Shown in pieces: positions 53,201 through 60,322 of a DNA stretch of 64,000 nt. Below the pieces are notes generated by a model. That model saw nothing but the letters and a program-made list of their open reading frames with translations, was not told the origin of the DNA and ran no database searches. Within the stretch, counting starts at the first letter, position 1; every line of letters begins with the position of its first letter. The DNA comes from Lampris incognitus (Eukaryota; Chordata; Actinopteri; Lampriformes; Lampridae). A program made the translations under genes and the position numbers. Where the stretch lies: assembly GCF_029633865.1 (NCBI RefSeq), contig NC_079213.1, positions 109,974,582 to 110,038,581 on the forward strand. The letters run 5' to 3'.

Positions 53201-54558
53201 CCAGTTCAGTAGATTTAAGCCTACACCATCTTGATTTAAGGGAAATCACCTTCTTTTTTTTCAGATTAGGCACATAACGGCTATGATTTAGCTACAACTA
53301 TATAACCACCAGTTAACGTTGCTGTTCCTACATCAGTGTGGTCAACACAGGGCCATATAGTTAATTAGGCTTTATGATGCCTGACAAAGAAATGTGGTGC
53401 AAATACAAAATATCAAACGTTAAAAAAAAAATCCTAAATGAATGAACAAATCCATACTCGGTTTAGCTAATTCATGCCAATGCAGTATCGTTTCAATGAC
53501 AGCTAAAGGGAAAATGACCAAATGTATGAAAAGTATCTATTAAACATGCATTCGCTTCTACCTGAATGGGATATCGATGTCACAAATACAGTGCATGGCG
53601 TCCGGGTGGGGTAGCAGTCCATTCCGTTGCCTACCAATACGGGGGGATCGCCAGTTCGAATCCCATGTTGCCTCCGGCTTGGTCGGGCGTCCCTACAGAC
53701 ACAGCTGGCCGTGTCTACGGGTGGGAAGCCGGATGCGGGTGTGTGTCCCGGTCGCCGCACTAGTGCCTCCTCTGGTCGGTCGGGATGCCTGTTTGGGGAG
53801 GAGGGGGAACTGGGGGGGGGGGGATAGCCTGATCCTCCCACGCGCTACGTCCCCCCCTGGTGAAACTCCTCACCGTCAGGCGTAAAGAAGCGGCTGGCGA
53901 CTCCACATGTACGGGAGGGGGCATGTGGTAGTCTGCAGCCCTCCCCGGATCGGCAGAGGGGGTGGAGCAGCGAAGAGTGGGGCGATTGGCCAGATACAAC
54001 TGGGGAGGGGGGGAGGGGGTCCAAAAAATAAATAAAAAATACAGTACATAAAGGAAACTTGCAACGTCATAGCAGCAAAGATTTGACATTTGAGGTACTG
54101 GGAGGACACAAAGGCCTTTCAGTAGATACACAAAGAACAGCTTCGGTATAATTAGTGCACAGTGCTATTGAGGGAGAGAGTTTTGCAAGGTTGTGCTCTG
54201 CCGCTCCCCTTGTTCAAAAGCAAACGTCACACCATAATGTTTCTGCAGCGGGATGCTGAAAATCCAAGCTCTCGTGTCCAAAATCCTACGACTGTCTCGT
54301 ATAAGCGGCGTGTTTCACAGTCAGGCCTTCCTGTAACAGTGTCTTTATTGTTCGTTGCCTTTTGCAGAACCCTGCACGGTGGGAAACGAAAGAATGGCAG
54401 AAAACAATATTGCATTCAGATATGTGGGGGACAAGAAGCTGTATTCAAGGCACGATCAGCAAATTGAATTTGCCTGCACTAGAGGAGTTCCAGATGGCTT
54501 GCGGAGTATGCGTCAAACCTGTCGTGATGGAGAGATGTTGTTACCCCGCTGCGTGTAA
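35170..54558 (+). CDS. Factor H-like gene 3, complete, six CCP modules ('mini factor H')
   Basis: Eight coding exons with lengths 70, 180, 106, 77, 192, 180, 180 and 191 nt add to 1176 nt, exactly 391 codons plus stop. All introns are GT-AG, and most are in phase 1. The product is a secreted protein: signal peptide (about 22 residues), CCP1, CCP2 (split after CDEG, as in mammalian CFH), CCP3, two CCP19-like modules and a CCP20-like module. In CFH, CCP1-4 bind C3b and help factor I, and CCP19-20 hold the protein on C3d and host surfaces. Here both ends are kept and the CFH middle is absent. The function is inferred from layout. Neighbours are gene 2 (upstream duplicate) and ASPM (convergent). 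The main doubt is whether it is a true CFH ortholog or a fish CFH-like paralog. Confidence 0.9.
35866..36045 (+). CDS. Exon 2, gene 3: CCP1
   Basis: Acceptor cctgttag. Reads CDTLPDVPHAFVSDQSG, then IYFECETGYVSS, YLCSSQRWVN and ends GKCT. Donor gtgagt. Confidence 0.92.
36715..36890 (+). pseudogene. Possible decayed CCP exon in gene 3 intron
   Basis: After an acceptor-like ttattgtag the phase-1 frame reads PDCISERTVTPRHAEQRLII, AACCVT and stops. One base later in frame, the next stretch reads GCHNGTHTRAGWKLQQYQ and ISCHP. The C...C...C-x-NG...W...C order resembles a CCP. There is no GT donor at the expected end, and one frameshift is needed. Suggestive only. Confidence 0.35.
37032..37137 (+). 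CDS. Exon 3, gene 3: first half of CCP2
   Basis: Reads KPCELPDDIRDGSYRIVEG, then FGATIEYMCDEG. Donor gtatgt in phase 2. Human CFH CCP2 is also split after CNEG. Confidence 0.9.
37965..38041 (+). CDS. Exon 4, gene 3: second half of CCP2
   Basis: Acceptor attgttgcag. Reads YQMTTKTNTRKCMLNGW, then SNHVPICE. It matches the CFH pattern YQLL...CDTDGWTNDIPICE. Donor gtaagt. Confidence 0.92.
38227..38418 (+). CDS. Exon 5, gene 3: CCP3
   Basis: Reads VSCKRPTEDGLLKIGNL, then FITVSCADPRKR, LICGNDGTWSDP and ends PSCE. Four cysteines and Trp are present. Donor gtagtt is weaker than the others. Confidence 0.88.
38470..38800 (-). mobile_element. Possible Penelope-like element tail
   Basis: On the minus strand the end reads ACCTGGATTATTGAG then AGACATG. 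This resembles the accatgacctggatgaatga block at 39654 and 50969, which I read as a Penelope-type end. Weak, by resemblance only. Confidence 0.25.
39027..39093 (+). repeat. Hairpin 1: long inverted repeat
   Basis: Arms gccgagccactgctgttacc and its near complement ggtaatagcagtggctcggc (one internal difference) meet through a C-run and a G-run. The 67 bp would fold into one stem. No element ends recognised. Confidence 0.9.
39265..39299 (+). repeat. Hairpin 2
   Basis: Arms gatttggactcta (39265-39277) and tagagtccaaatc (39287-39299), 13 bp perfect, 9-nt loop. Confidence 0.92.
39308..39735 (+). repeat. Direct repeat 1 flanking a hAT element
   Basis: From gtataagccatctggag to gcgttgcttcaca it matches 43531-43840, about 300 bp with scattered differences. 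This copy carries an extra 115-bp insertion containing hairpin 3. Confidence 0.88.
39592..39653 (+). repeat. Hairpin 3: perfect 62-bp palindrome
   Basis: Left arm 39592-39622 and right arm 39623-39653 are exact reverse complements, 31 bp each, with no spacer. The centre is ggacc|ggtcc. The right arm and its extension to about 39695 recur at 50935-51001. The sister direct repeat (43531-43840) lacks it, so it is an insertion. Confidence 0.97.
40218..40457 (+). mobile_element. hAT MITE family B, second copy
   Basis: CGGTGTTTCTCAACCCAGTC...GGGTTGAGAAACACTG; perfect 8-bp target duplication aattacac (40210-40217 and 40458-40465). Inserted in the ZMYM1-like hAT. Confidence 0.95.
40698..41615 (-). 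pseudogene. hAT transposase core (ZMYM1-like)
   Basis: 305 residues are open, including the FSVIADSTPD catalytic start, the DDASNMSG region and the CAAHSLNL motif of the RNase H-like core. The N-terminal zinc finger and the C-terminal dimerisation half are not joined to it. It resembles proteins annotated as zinc finger MYM-type 1-like in fish, most of which are transposon-derived. Confidence 0.8.
41790..42730 (+). repeat. Minisatellite, about 30-bp unit
   Basis: About 30 tandem copies of units like catcaatagagactgtagct followed by tggggccctg, from 27 to 32 bp, with subtypes (AGAATG, AGCCTG, AGACTG) arranged in higher-order blocks. It lies in the leader region of the hAT element. Confidence 0.95.
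42845..43530. other. Intronic, nothing recognised
   Basis: CpG-containing patch around 42950-43020 with a gccatctt motif; no gene supported. Confidence 0.4.
43531..43840 (+). repeat. Direct repeat 2 flanking a hAT element
   Basis: Second copy of the block at 39308-39735, without the palindromic insertion. The 4.2-kb spacing encloses the whole hAT element. Confidence 0.88.
43841..44688. other. Intron, simple ATT repeats
   Basis: ATT/AAT run at 43905-43985; otherwise nothing recognised. Confidence 0.5.
44689..44868 (+). CDS. Exon 6, gene 3: first CCP19-like module
   Basis: Acceptor gttttttaag. Reads PKYCGQPPRIANGHSEGFF, then RVEYVCSRGYALDG, YKSCNAGQWTGEV and ends ICRS. Donor gtaagt. It is closest to the exons at 52902 and 24697. 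Confidence 0.92.
45001..45374 (-). mobile_element. Whole tRNA-bearing miniature LTR element, subfamily I
   Basis: LTR 45001-45135, internal part 45136-45239 (104 bp), LTR 45240-45374. On the minus strand each LTR runs from TGTAAACTACTAATAA to the GGTTACA-like end and carries the A-box TAGCCGAGCGG and B-box-like ATCGAATCCC. Next to the 5' LTR the primer site TGGTGGCAGCGGTGGGAT matches the 3' end, with CCA, of tRNA-Leu of the AAG/TAG type. A purine stretch GGGAGAGGG precedes the 3' LTR. No coding capacity. It looks whole as a non-autonomous element. No clear target duplication. Confidence 0.9.
45376..45571. other. Intron, nothing recognised
   Basis: Short stretch between the miniature LTR element and the LINE; a GCGC run near 45485. 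Confidence 0.5.
45572..47850 (+). mobile_element. RTE-type LINE, 5'-truncated, broken
   Basis: Starts inside the endonuclease (MEMGAVNTYFKKREEHR-like), followed by the RT fingers and palm (KSGKAVGPDDIPVEAW, RSILVPIFKIKGD, NYRGIKL), the FADDIVIC catalytic box near 47075, the thumb and the C-terminal region. It ends gtggcgacccctaatgggag and an agtagtagta tail at 47850. Several frameshifts and stops break the frame (for example near 45760, 46270, 46810 and 47300). It belongs to a family also seen at 13061 and 18301. RTE-clade naming is tentative. Confidence 0.88.
46324..47299 (+). pseudogene. LINE reverse transcriptase, broken
   Basis: The first open block (46324-46812) covers RT motifs 0-3. 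The second (46919-47299) covers RVEVGLHQGS-like VEVGLHQGSYPSPFLF, FADDIVICNE and the KTEYICMNE region. The two are not in one frame. LINE RT copies RNA at the target site. Confidence 0.88.
47851..48360. other. Intron, nothing recognised
   Basis: Contains a G run with ggggcctaccagggcccaga; no gene. Confidence 0.45.
48361..48715 (+). mobile_element. tRNA-derived SINE, copy 2
   Basis: ggttcgaatccctgtgttac B-box region, then the shared body to ggggtaactggccgggta. Confidence 0.88.
48836..48858 (+). repeat. (CATT)n microsatellite
   Basis: Tetranucleotide run. Confidence 0.9.
48860..49797. other. Intron, repeat-like but unclassified
   Basis: An (AATTC)n-like start at 49363 and a segment ending cgcctcccagagtgcagg look like a dispersed repeat. 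Nothing coding. Confidence 0.4.
49954..50811 (-). pseudogene. Tc1 transposase, frame broken
   Basis: Starts MARTKEISEELTKSVVDAHQ, then the helix-turn-helix (TISKEFGLHQSTVRQTV), GRPSKITPRARR, WTDETKVELYG (first Asp), a stop at the phenylalanine-rich stretch, then GGGGIMVWACFAAS and QQDNDPKHTS (second Asp). The Glu region (DLNPIE) is frameshifted. No working enzyme. Confidence 0.92.
50933..51001 (+). repeat. 69-bp insertion with 14-bp target duplication
   Basis: Flanked by cacctgactctaac (50919-50932 and 51002-51015). The inserted sequence caagtccagttgcacttgat...acattcacaga matches the right arm of hairpin 3 and its extension at 39625-39695. I read it as the end of a Penelope-like element, from memory of fish repeats. 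Confidence 0.8.
51261..51620. other. Intron, nothing recognised
   Basis: AT-rich; begins with a common fish phrase (gaaaagcgctatgtaaaatg). Confidence 0.45.
51621..52042 (+). mobile_element. tRNA-derived SINE, copy 3
   Basis: Starts ggggcatccgggtggtgtgg; B-box ggttcaaatccc at about 51677; ends gggtaattggccaagtacaa. Confidence 0.9.
52440..52865 (+). mobile_element. L2-type LINE relic with 3' tail
   Basis: The middle reads VSDTETWLCP, an endonuclease phrase. The end, cttaggataaaaagcatttg then ctaaatgagaaaatgtg, is the typical L2-family tail. Heavily decayed. It ends 37 bp before a CCP exon. Confidence 0.6.
52902..53081 (+). CDS. Exon 7, gene 3: second CCP19-like module
   Basis: Reads PRGCGQPPLLDGGDIVGTL, then VKVYYDCKRYYT, FKSCENSQWVGE and ends IRCLS. 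Acceptor tttcttttag, donor gtaagt. Confidence 0.93.
53082..53596. other. Intron, nothing recognised
   Basis: It shares scattered similarity with the matching intron of gene 2 (24877-25387), as expected of duplicates. Confidence 0.5.
53597..54020 (+). mobile_element. tRNA-derived SINE, copy 4
   Basis: Starts gcgtccgggtggggtagcag; B-box region agttcgaatccc; ends gcgattggccagatacaact and a G-rich tail. Confidence 0.9.
54368..54558 (+). CDS. Exon 8, gene 3: CCP20-like terminal module
   Basis: Reads PCTVGNERMAENNIAFRYV, then KLYSRHDQQIEFACTRG, SMRQTCRDGEM and ends LLPRCV with TAA (54556-54558). CFH CCP20 has the same NNIALRW...KLYSRTGESVEFVCK pattern, including the KLYSR stretch. Confidence 0.94.
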
Positions 54559-54705
54559 AAGCTTTGGCTCCCCAGAGGAGCTGCCGGCGAGCTGGGTGGA
54601 CAAACCTGTAAATGGAAAACCAGAGTGAAGATGTAGGCGGATTATCAAATACCGTTGTGCCCTGATCCCGCCTTCAACTTGGGTGCTTTCGTCGGTTTCA
54701 GTCTG

Positions 54706-54711
54706 AATAAA
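54706..54711 (+). terminator. Poly(A) signal, gene 3
   Basis: AATAAA about 150 bp after the stop. Confidence 0.8.
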
Positions 54712-54820
54712 ACATCGGAGTTACTGTTTTCCACTCAGCCTGGTTTTCTGTCTCCAAAAATAGAGAAGAGTATCAAAATGCTAGATCCTTCACACTGATA
54801 TTTAGCACGTCACGTTTTCC

Positions 54821-55476
54821 CAGGTGTTGGGGAGTATACTGATATTTAGCATGGAACAACGTTACTTATTTACAATACAAAACACGAGTAACTGCACACA
54901 ATTTAAATGTACGGTATTCAGAATACAGTTACATTCTTGAAACTAATGGATTACTTAATTTTTTTTTTGTTCTTTGGTGCCCTCCTTATTTTAAGAGGAT
55001 TGTGACACAAAATGCAGTGAAAGCGACGCCTAAACGTTAGTCCAACAGTAAAGTCAGTAAAACAGGATGCTGTGTTTTCACCTTTGTCTAAGGTTTTCCA
55101 TTCTAACAGCTATGGAGATAAAGAAAAGGACATGGGAAAGTTCTCTTCTTTCTTTTTTAACCAGATAAAAATCACAGATGTTTTGTGTTTCCATACTCTT
55201 CTAGCCTTTGTTAATATATATCTAAGGTGACTCAAATGCATTCAGCCAGCTGATGCAGTAGAAGGAACAGAATAGTCTACTCAAGTAAGTAGTATTGTGT
55301 GAACGCTACATATACCGTGACACAAAATGTAAGAAAATATTAAAGTAATCCAAAGTAATCAGGATACGTTACTCACAATTGGGTAATCTAACGGAACACG
55401 TTACAGATTACATTTCATGACGTGTACTCTGTAATCTGTAGCGGAATACGTTTTAAGCGTAACCCTCCCAGCACTG
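54821..55476 (+). mobile_element. Non-autonomous DNA element, hAT-like ends
   Basis: Ends CAGGTGTTGGGGAG and CTCCCAGCACTG are inverted repeats. The interior holds the repeated gttac/gtaac phrases common in this fish element type (acggtattcagaatacagtt). No matching target duplication found. Confidence 0.55.
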
Positions 55477-55676
55477 CAAGAGGATGTTCATATCTATTGG
55501 TTTGCATGACAGTTTTACAATTTCACACCTTCGACAAGATATTTAATTCAAAAACTTGACTGCAGACTCGGGGTCCGTAAGAGACAAAGACAAATAGGTA
55601 AAAGACAAACCCCGGACAATACACAGAGGAAACACAATAAAATAACATCAATGGAACAAGTCAGTGTGTTATAAGA

Positions 55677-56103
55677 AGGCAGCTATACATACCAGTGGTA
55701 TGTATTAGTTAAACTCTTGATGATTACATTATCAGAGTCATTGAGCCGGCAAATAAATGTATACATGACCTTTCTTAGAAGAGCCTGAAAGGTACCGACT
55801 CCTGCAGCCACAAACACTTCACCTGCACTACACCATCTAGGTCTTGTTAGTAGTATTCTCATAGCATCATTATAAGCTACTCTAAGCCTCTGTAAGCTTG
55901 CTTTTTATAGTTTGACCACAGGGGGCAGTATAGAGTGTTGTACAATATGCTCTGAACAGAGACATCTTCACACTAACTGAACACACACCAAACTTGCGTG
56001 GCAGAGTGTTTGCTTGTGCATACATCATGCGGCATCGCCTGTAAATATCATCGTCGTCTGTCATTTGTTCGGTAATATAGTGCCCAAGATATTTCACCTT
56101 ATT
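55677..56103 (-). mobile_element. LINE reverse transcriptase C-terminal fragment
   Basis: The minus strand reads KYLGHYITEQMTDDDDIYRR, then YAQANTLPRKFGVCS, KMSLFRAYCTTLYTA, and further PRWCSAG and GVGTFQALLRK. This is the C-terminal region of a non-LTR reverse transcriptase common in fish. Broken; clade not assigned. A Tc1 element is inserted at its edge. Confidence 0.7.
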
Positions 56104-57362
56104 ACATGTTAATGAACATGAACATCTTAATGTTCAAACTGATAAACTTTTGTGTTTTTTTTGCAAATATTCACTCATTTTGAATTTGATGCCTGCAACC
56201 CGTTCCAAAGAAGCTGGGGCAGGGGCATGTTCACCCCTGTGTTACACCACCTCTCCTTTTAACAACACTCGATAAGCATTTGGGAACTGAGGACCCTACT
56301 TGTTGAAGCTTTGTAGCTGGAATTCTTTCCTGTTCTTGCTTGATGTACGACTTCAGTCGCTCAGCAGTCCGGGGTCTCCGTTGTCGTACGTTGCGCTTCA
56401 TAATGCGCCACACATTTTCAATGGGAGACGGGTCTGGACTGCAGACAGGTCTGGACTGCAGGCAGGCCAGTCCAGTACCCGCACTCTTTTACTACGAAGC
56501 CCCGCTGGTGTAACACGTGCAGAATGTGGCTTGGCATCGTCTTGCTGACAAAAGCAGGGACGTCCCTGAAAAAGACGTCGCTTGGATGGCAGCACATGTT
56601 GCTCCAAAAGCATTAATGGAGCCTTCACAGATGTGCAGGTTACCCATGATGCCATGGGCACTAACACACCCCCATGCCATCACAGATGCTGGCTTTTGAA
56701 CTTTGGGCTGAGAACAATCTGGATGGCCCTTTTCCTCTTTAGCCCGGAGGACACCACGTCCATGATTTCCAAAAACAATGTGAAATGTGGACTCGTCAGA
56801 CCACAGCACACTTTTCCACTTTGCGTCAGTCCATCTCAGATGAGCTTGGGCCCAGAGAAGCCGGTGGTGTTTCTGGGTGTTGTTGATATCTGGCTTTGGC
56901 TTTGCATGGTAGAGTTTTAACTTGCACTTGTAGATGTAGCGACGAACTGTGTTAACTGACGATGGTTTTCCCAAGTGCTCTTGAGCCCACGTGGTACTAT
57001 CCTTTACAGAATGATGTCGGTTTTTAATGCAGTGCCGTCTGAGGGGTCGAAGGTCACGGGCGTTCAGTGTTGGTTTTCGGCCTTGCCGCTTACGTGCAGA
57101 GATTTCTCCAGATTCTCTGAATTCCCAGTCTTTTGTTGCCCCTGTCCCGGCTTCTTTGGAACGTGTTGCAGGCATCAAATTCAAAATGAGTGAATATTTA
57201 CAAAAAAACATTAAAGTTTATCAGTTTGAACATTAAATATCTTGTCTTTGTAGTGTATTCAGTTGAATAGGTGGAAAAGGATTTGCAAATCATTGTATTC
57301 TGTTTTTATTTACGTTTTACACAACGTCCCAACTTCATTGGAATTGGGGTTTGCATATATAT
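56104..57362 (-). mobile_element. Tc1/mariner transposon, broken
   Basis: Subterminal inverted repeats of about 80 bp (56125-56210 versus 57160-57235, e.g. ttcaaactgataaactttt). The right end is near 57362 in a TA-rich stretch. The left terminal piece is short or absent. Minus-strand transposase pieces: 57150-56560 and 56660-56231. Confidence 0.88.
56231..57175 (-). pseudogene. Tc1-like transposase, frame broken
   Basis: Starts with the N-terminal helix-turn-helix remnant (ISARKRQGRKPTLNARDLRP), then VRRYIYKCKLKLYHAKPKP, WSDESTFHIVFGNHG (first Asp), SVMAWGCVSAHG, QQDDAKPHSARVT (second Asp), and DWPACSPDLSAVQT in place of SPDLNPIE. A frameshift lies near 56590. The Glu region is altered. Confidence 0.85.
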
Positions 57363-57777
57363 ACTGTTTTTAAAAATGGCTGACATTTAAATAACAAGAA
57401 CGTCATTCAGTTAAAGAATGACGTGTGAAATGAGCGCCAGGTCCTGAAGTGTGTGTGTGTGTGTGTGTGTGTGTTTGAGCGAGGACTTAGTTTCAGTCAG
57501 TGCCATTCAGCAACCTCTCCTTTATACCAGCTCTTTGAAGTATTAAACGTGCCACTTTGAACGGGTGAAGGGACCCTAATAGTTAGAAGTCCTCCTTCAG
57601 CCAGAAGACCCCAGGTCACCACAGGCCCTGCGTTAAGACTCCGCACCCAAGTCAGTGGTGCTTATCTACAGTCAACACTGCTACACATGGGCTAGTTTTT
57701 CAAAGGTGATTGCCATCCATCCATCCGTTATCCAAACCACAGGAAGGAGAAAGTCGTAACACCAGCTTCCTTCAAAC
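57363..57777. other. Intergenic, microsatellite only
   Basis: (GT)n at 57450-57474; a short ccatccatccgttatccaaa phrase at 57716. No gene. Confidence 0.5.
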
Positions 57778-57778
57778 T

Positions 57779-58035
57779 CACCCTTTAGTCGAGCGGTTAG
57801 CGATGTCTCCTGCGGTGCGGGCGACACGGGTTCGCTTCCCGGCCGCGGCAGTTCCTGTGGTTGCCCCCTCGCCCCCGAATTTGCTACATTGGTGTCAGAA
57901 GTGGGATGAGGAGAAGACCGTAAGGCCATCGGAAGCGCATGCGCCCTGAGGCTTGAAGCTGATATGCTTAAGCCCCGAGGGAGGGGGGTAGTGTAACGTG
58001 CACGGATAAGAAGACACGCTGGCCGCTGGCTGGAT
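57779..58035 (+). mobile_element. Subfamily II miniature LTR element, partial, with primer site
   Basis: Right part of an LTR (57779-57888, with A-box TAGTCGAGCGG and GGTTCGCTTCC), then the internal part 57889-57991 beginning TTGGTGTCAGAAGTGGGAT. This matches the 3' end of tRNA-Leu(CAA). A purine tract gagggaggggggtag follows, then the first 44 bp of the next LTR (from 57992). It is joined directly to a subfamily I element. A fossil. Confidence 0.85.
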
Positions 58036-58410
58036 TGTAAACTACTAATAAGACACGTTAGCCCCCTAGCTAGCAGGTCTGACCCTTTAGCCGAGCGGTT
58101 AGTGACGTCGCCTGTGGTGCAGTACACCCCGTATCGAATCTCGCACCGGGCAAGAAAATAACCGCTTACATTGGTTCGCAGCGGTGGGATCCGGAAGTGC
58201 GCAGATCCTCAGAAGTCGCTTCGGAGCGCGGGAATCACAAAGTGCGAAGGCGCGCTTCCGGGGAGGGTGACGACTGTAAACTACTAATAACACACGTTAG
58301 CCCCCTAGCTTGCGGGTCTGACCCTTTAGCCGAGCTGTTAGTGACGTCGCCTTGTGGTGCAGTACACCCCGTATCGAATCCCGCACCGGGCAAGAAAATA
58401 ACCGCTTACA
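58036..58410 (+). mobile_element. Whole tRNA-bearing miniature LTR element, subfamily I
   Basis: LTR 58036-58170, internal part 58171-58274, LTR 58275-58410. Same parts as 45001-45374, with the leucine tRNA primer-site region after the first LTR. It is flanked on both sides by inverted fragments of the start of a subfamily II LTR. A fossil that looks structurally whole. Confidence 0.88.
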
Positions 58411-58450
58411 TTCCAGCGGCCAGCGTGTCTACTTATCCACGCGCGTTACA
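58411..58450 (-). mobile_element. Fragment of subfamily II LTR, inverted
   Basis: The minus strand reads TGTAACGCGCGTGGATAAGT...GGCCGCTGG, the first 40 bp of a subfamily II LTR, opposite in orientation to the one at 57992-58035. Confidence 0.85.
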
Positions 58451-58859
58451 CTACTTCACCAGCAGGTGTCACTAAAGACTCAGCATTAACGCATGCCTGT
58501 AAAAGATCCCTTATCGCGTGACGTCAAAGCTGCGTTGTAGACAAGGTGCGCGCGCAGAACGCGTCCGAGAAACAACGTGCGTGTACCCACGAAACTCACA
58601 GATGAACGCGGTATAACCCTTCAAGTTAAGCGGAGAGAAGTTGGAAACTTGAGAAAACGTAAATCTCAGAATATGTCGAAGGTCTAAGCAAGGAAGACAG
58701 AAAGCGCCATGGGTCGAAACTTACGCCAAGCGCTGGAGAACAACGTCCCGATCCCGAAGCTCAGCGGACAAGTGACGTCACGAAGCTGCCAAACGTCGGC
58801 TGGAGGGGTGTGACCGAATACCTCACAGAGAGTTAATTAAGACATACAAGTCTTTAGAG
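58451..58859. other. CpG-rich stretch, no gene seen
   Basis: Many CG and GCGC steps between 58500 and 58800; no supported frame. Confidence 0.45.
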
Positions 58860-59541
58860 CAGGGGTGGGCAATTTTATCCAGAAAGTGCCAGTGTGGGTG
58901 GGTGAAGGTTTTTGTTCCAACCAAGTGTAAACTACTAATAAGCAGGGGTTAAAGTGGGATTTGGTAAGTGGGGGATCACTGTATTAGAGAGGTGGGCAAA
59001 AGTGCGGGAAAGATAGGTAGCTAGCTAACGTTAGGCTAGCTGACCACTGGTCCAGTAGTCCCGACGTTAGCGTTGTTAGCTAATGATAGCTACCGGTAGC
59101 TAACGTTTGCTAGCTAGTTAGTTATTTGAATGAAAATATTGCATGGCCAGAACTAAGGTTGGACAAACATAACTAGCTAGCTACCGATAGTTAGCTTGCC
59201 TAGCAGCATTCAAACAACTAGCCAGCAACGTCAGCAACTAGCTAGCAACGTTACCGGATGGAAGATAGCTAGTTAGTGTAAACTACTAATAAGACAGGTT
59301 AGCCCCCTAGCTAGCGGGTCTGACCCTTTAGCCGAGCGGTTAGTGATGTCGCCTTGTGGTGCAGTACACCTCGTATCGAATCCCGCACCGGGCAAGAAAA
59401 TAACCGGTTACACAAGCAATTTACACACCTGTGTCTCCTAATCAAGTTCCTCAGCAAATGTTCTACTGGTTGATTAGTGGGACCAGGTGTGTAACTGCTT
59501 GATTGGAACAATAACCTTCACACACACTGGCCCTTTGTCGA
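58860..59541 (+). mobile_element. MITE-like repeat split by a miniature LTR element
   Basis: The left part (58860-58925) starts caggggtgggcaattttatc; the right part (59413-59541) holds inverted segments (ttgattgg.ac, gtgtgtaa/ttacacac) and ends near cacactggccc. The right end is eroded. The inserted element is at 58926-59412. Confidence 0.55.
58926..59412 (+). mobile_element. Chimeric subfamily I miniature LTR element carrying foreign DNA
   Basis: Begins with the first 17 bp of the LTR (TGTAAACTACTAATAAG) and ends with a whole LTR (59277-59412). Between them lies about 330 bp unrelated to other copies and rich in gctagctaacgtta-type motifs. caag flanks the whole unit (58922-58925 and 59413-59416). 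A fossil with an unusual interior. Confidence 0.8.
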
Positions 59542-60119
59542 TAAGCAATCATCAGCTGTCAATTTGATTGCTTATGGCATGAAACAGGCTAACTAAATAC
59601 TTGCTTGAAGTGGGTGAATATTTATGCAATCAATTATTTTGTGTTTAATAATTGTAACAAATTAACACTAGTTGGTAGAAACATGTTTTCACTGTGACTT
59701 GAACATCTTTCTGTTGATCTGTGTCGAAAAAGAAATCAAATCAATCAGAATCAGCTTTACCGGCAACGTGTGCCTGTCTACACAAGGATTTCAATGTTTT
59801 AAAATGAAACAAACACTTCCCAAGGGAATACTTCTTATACAACTATGGAGGCAAGTGTTAGTCAAAATTAATGCGTAGTAAACAAATCTGGGACCACACC
59901 TAGTTAAAAACAGCCATTATTATTAAAATGAAATGGACATGATGAAAACACCAAGTCTTTTTATCTACAGTTTACCATAAGTTCCTAAAAGCCACCACTG
60001 AATTTCACATGTGGGATGGTATCCCAGGCTAACGCAAGGAGTGAATTAAAGGTTCATTTCATAGTCGCGTGTAAAATATTTCCCAAATAAGACATTTTAA
60101 AAAAAGCATTGAAGAAACT
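59542..60119. other. Intergenic between convergent genes
   Basis: AT-rich; nothing recognised. Confidence 0.5.
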
Positions 60120-60125
60120 TTTATT
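60120..60125 (-). terminator. Poly(A) signal, ASPM
   Basis: AATAAA on the minus strand, about 95 bp after the stop codon. Confidence 0.75.
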
Positions 60126-60219
60126 TACAAAATAAAAGTGCGACATGGAATTCCACAAGAAAAACACAAAAAAACTCAACGCCAATAATTTCCATGTAAA
60201 AACAAGACAACAGAATTCT

Positions 60220-60322
60220 TTATAGCGTAATTGAAAATGTCTCTGCAACCATCTGAATGGCTATGAGTGGATCTACAATATCTTTGAGCTTATCCTTTCT
60301 GAGAACCCAGTCAGGCGCAAAT
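60220..60322 (-). CDS. aspm: ASPM last exon
   Basis: Reads [20 protein letters not shown], then [14 protein letters not shown] and TAA. Acceptor tttttcttccag. Confidence 0.95.

Noticed and set aside
3175-59412. Calling the tRNA-like repeats ordinary SINEs or real tRNA genes
   Set aside because: They have TG...CA LTR ends, leucine primer sites, purine tracts and 4-bp duplications. The B-box is imperfect and I could not form a convincing full cloverleaf in subfamily I, so I do not annotate tRNA genes.
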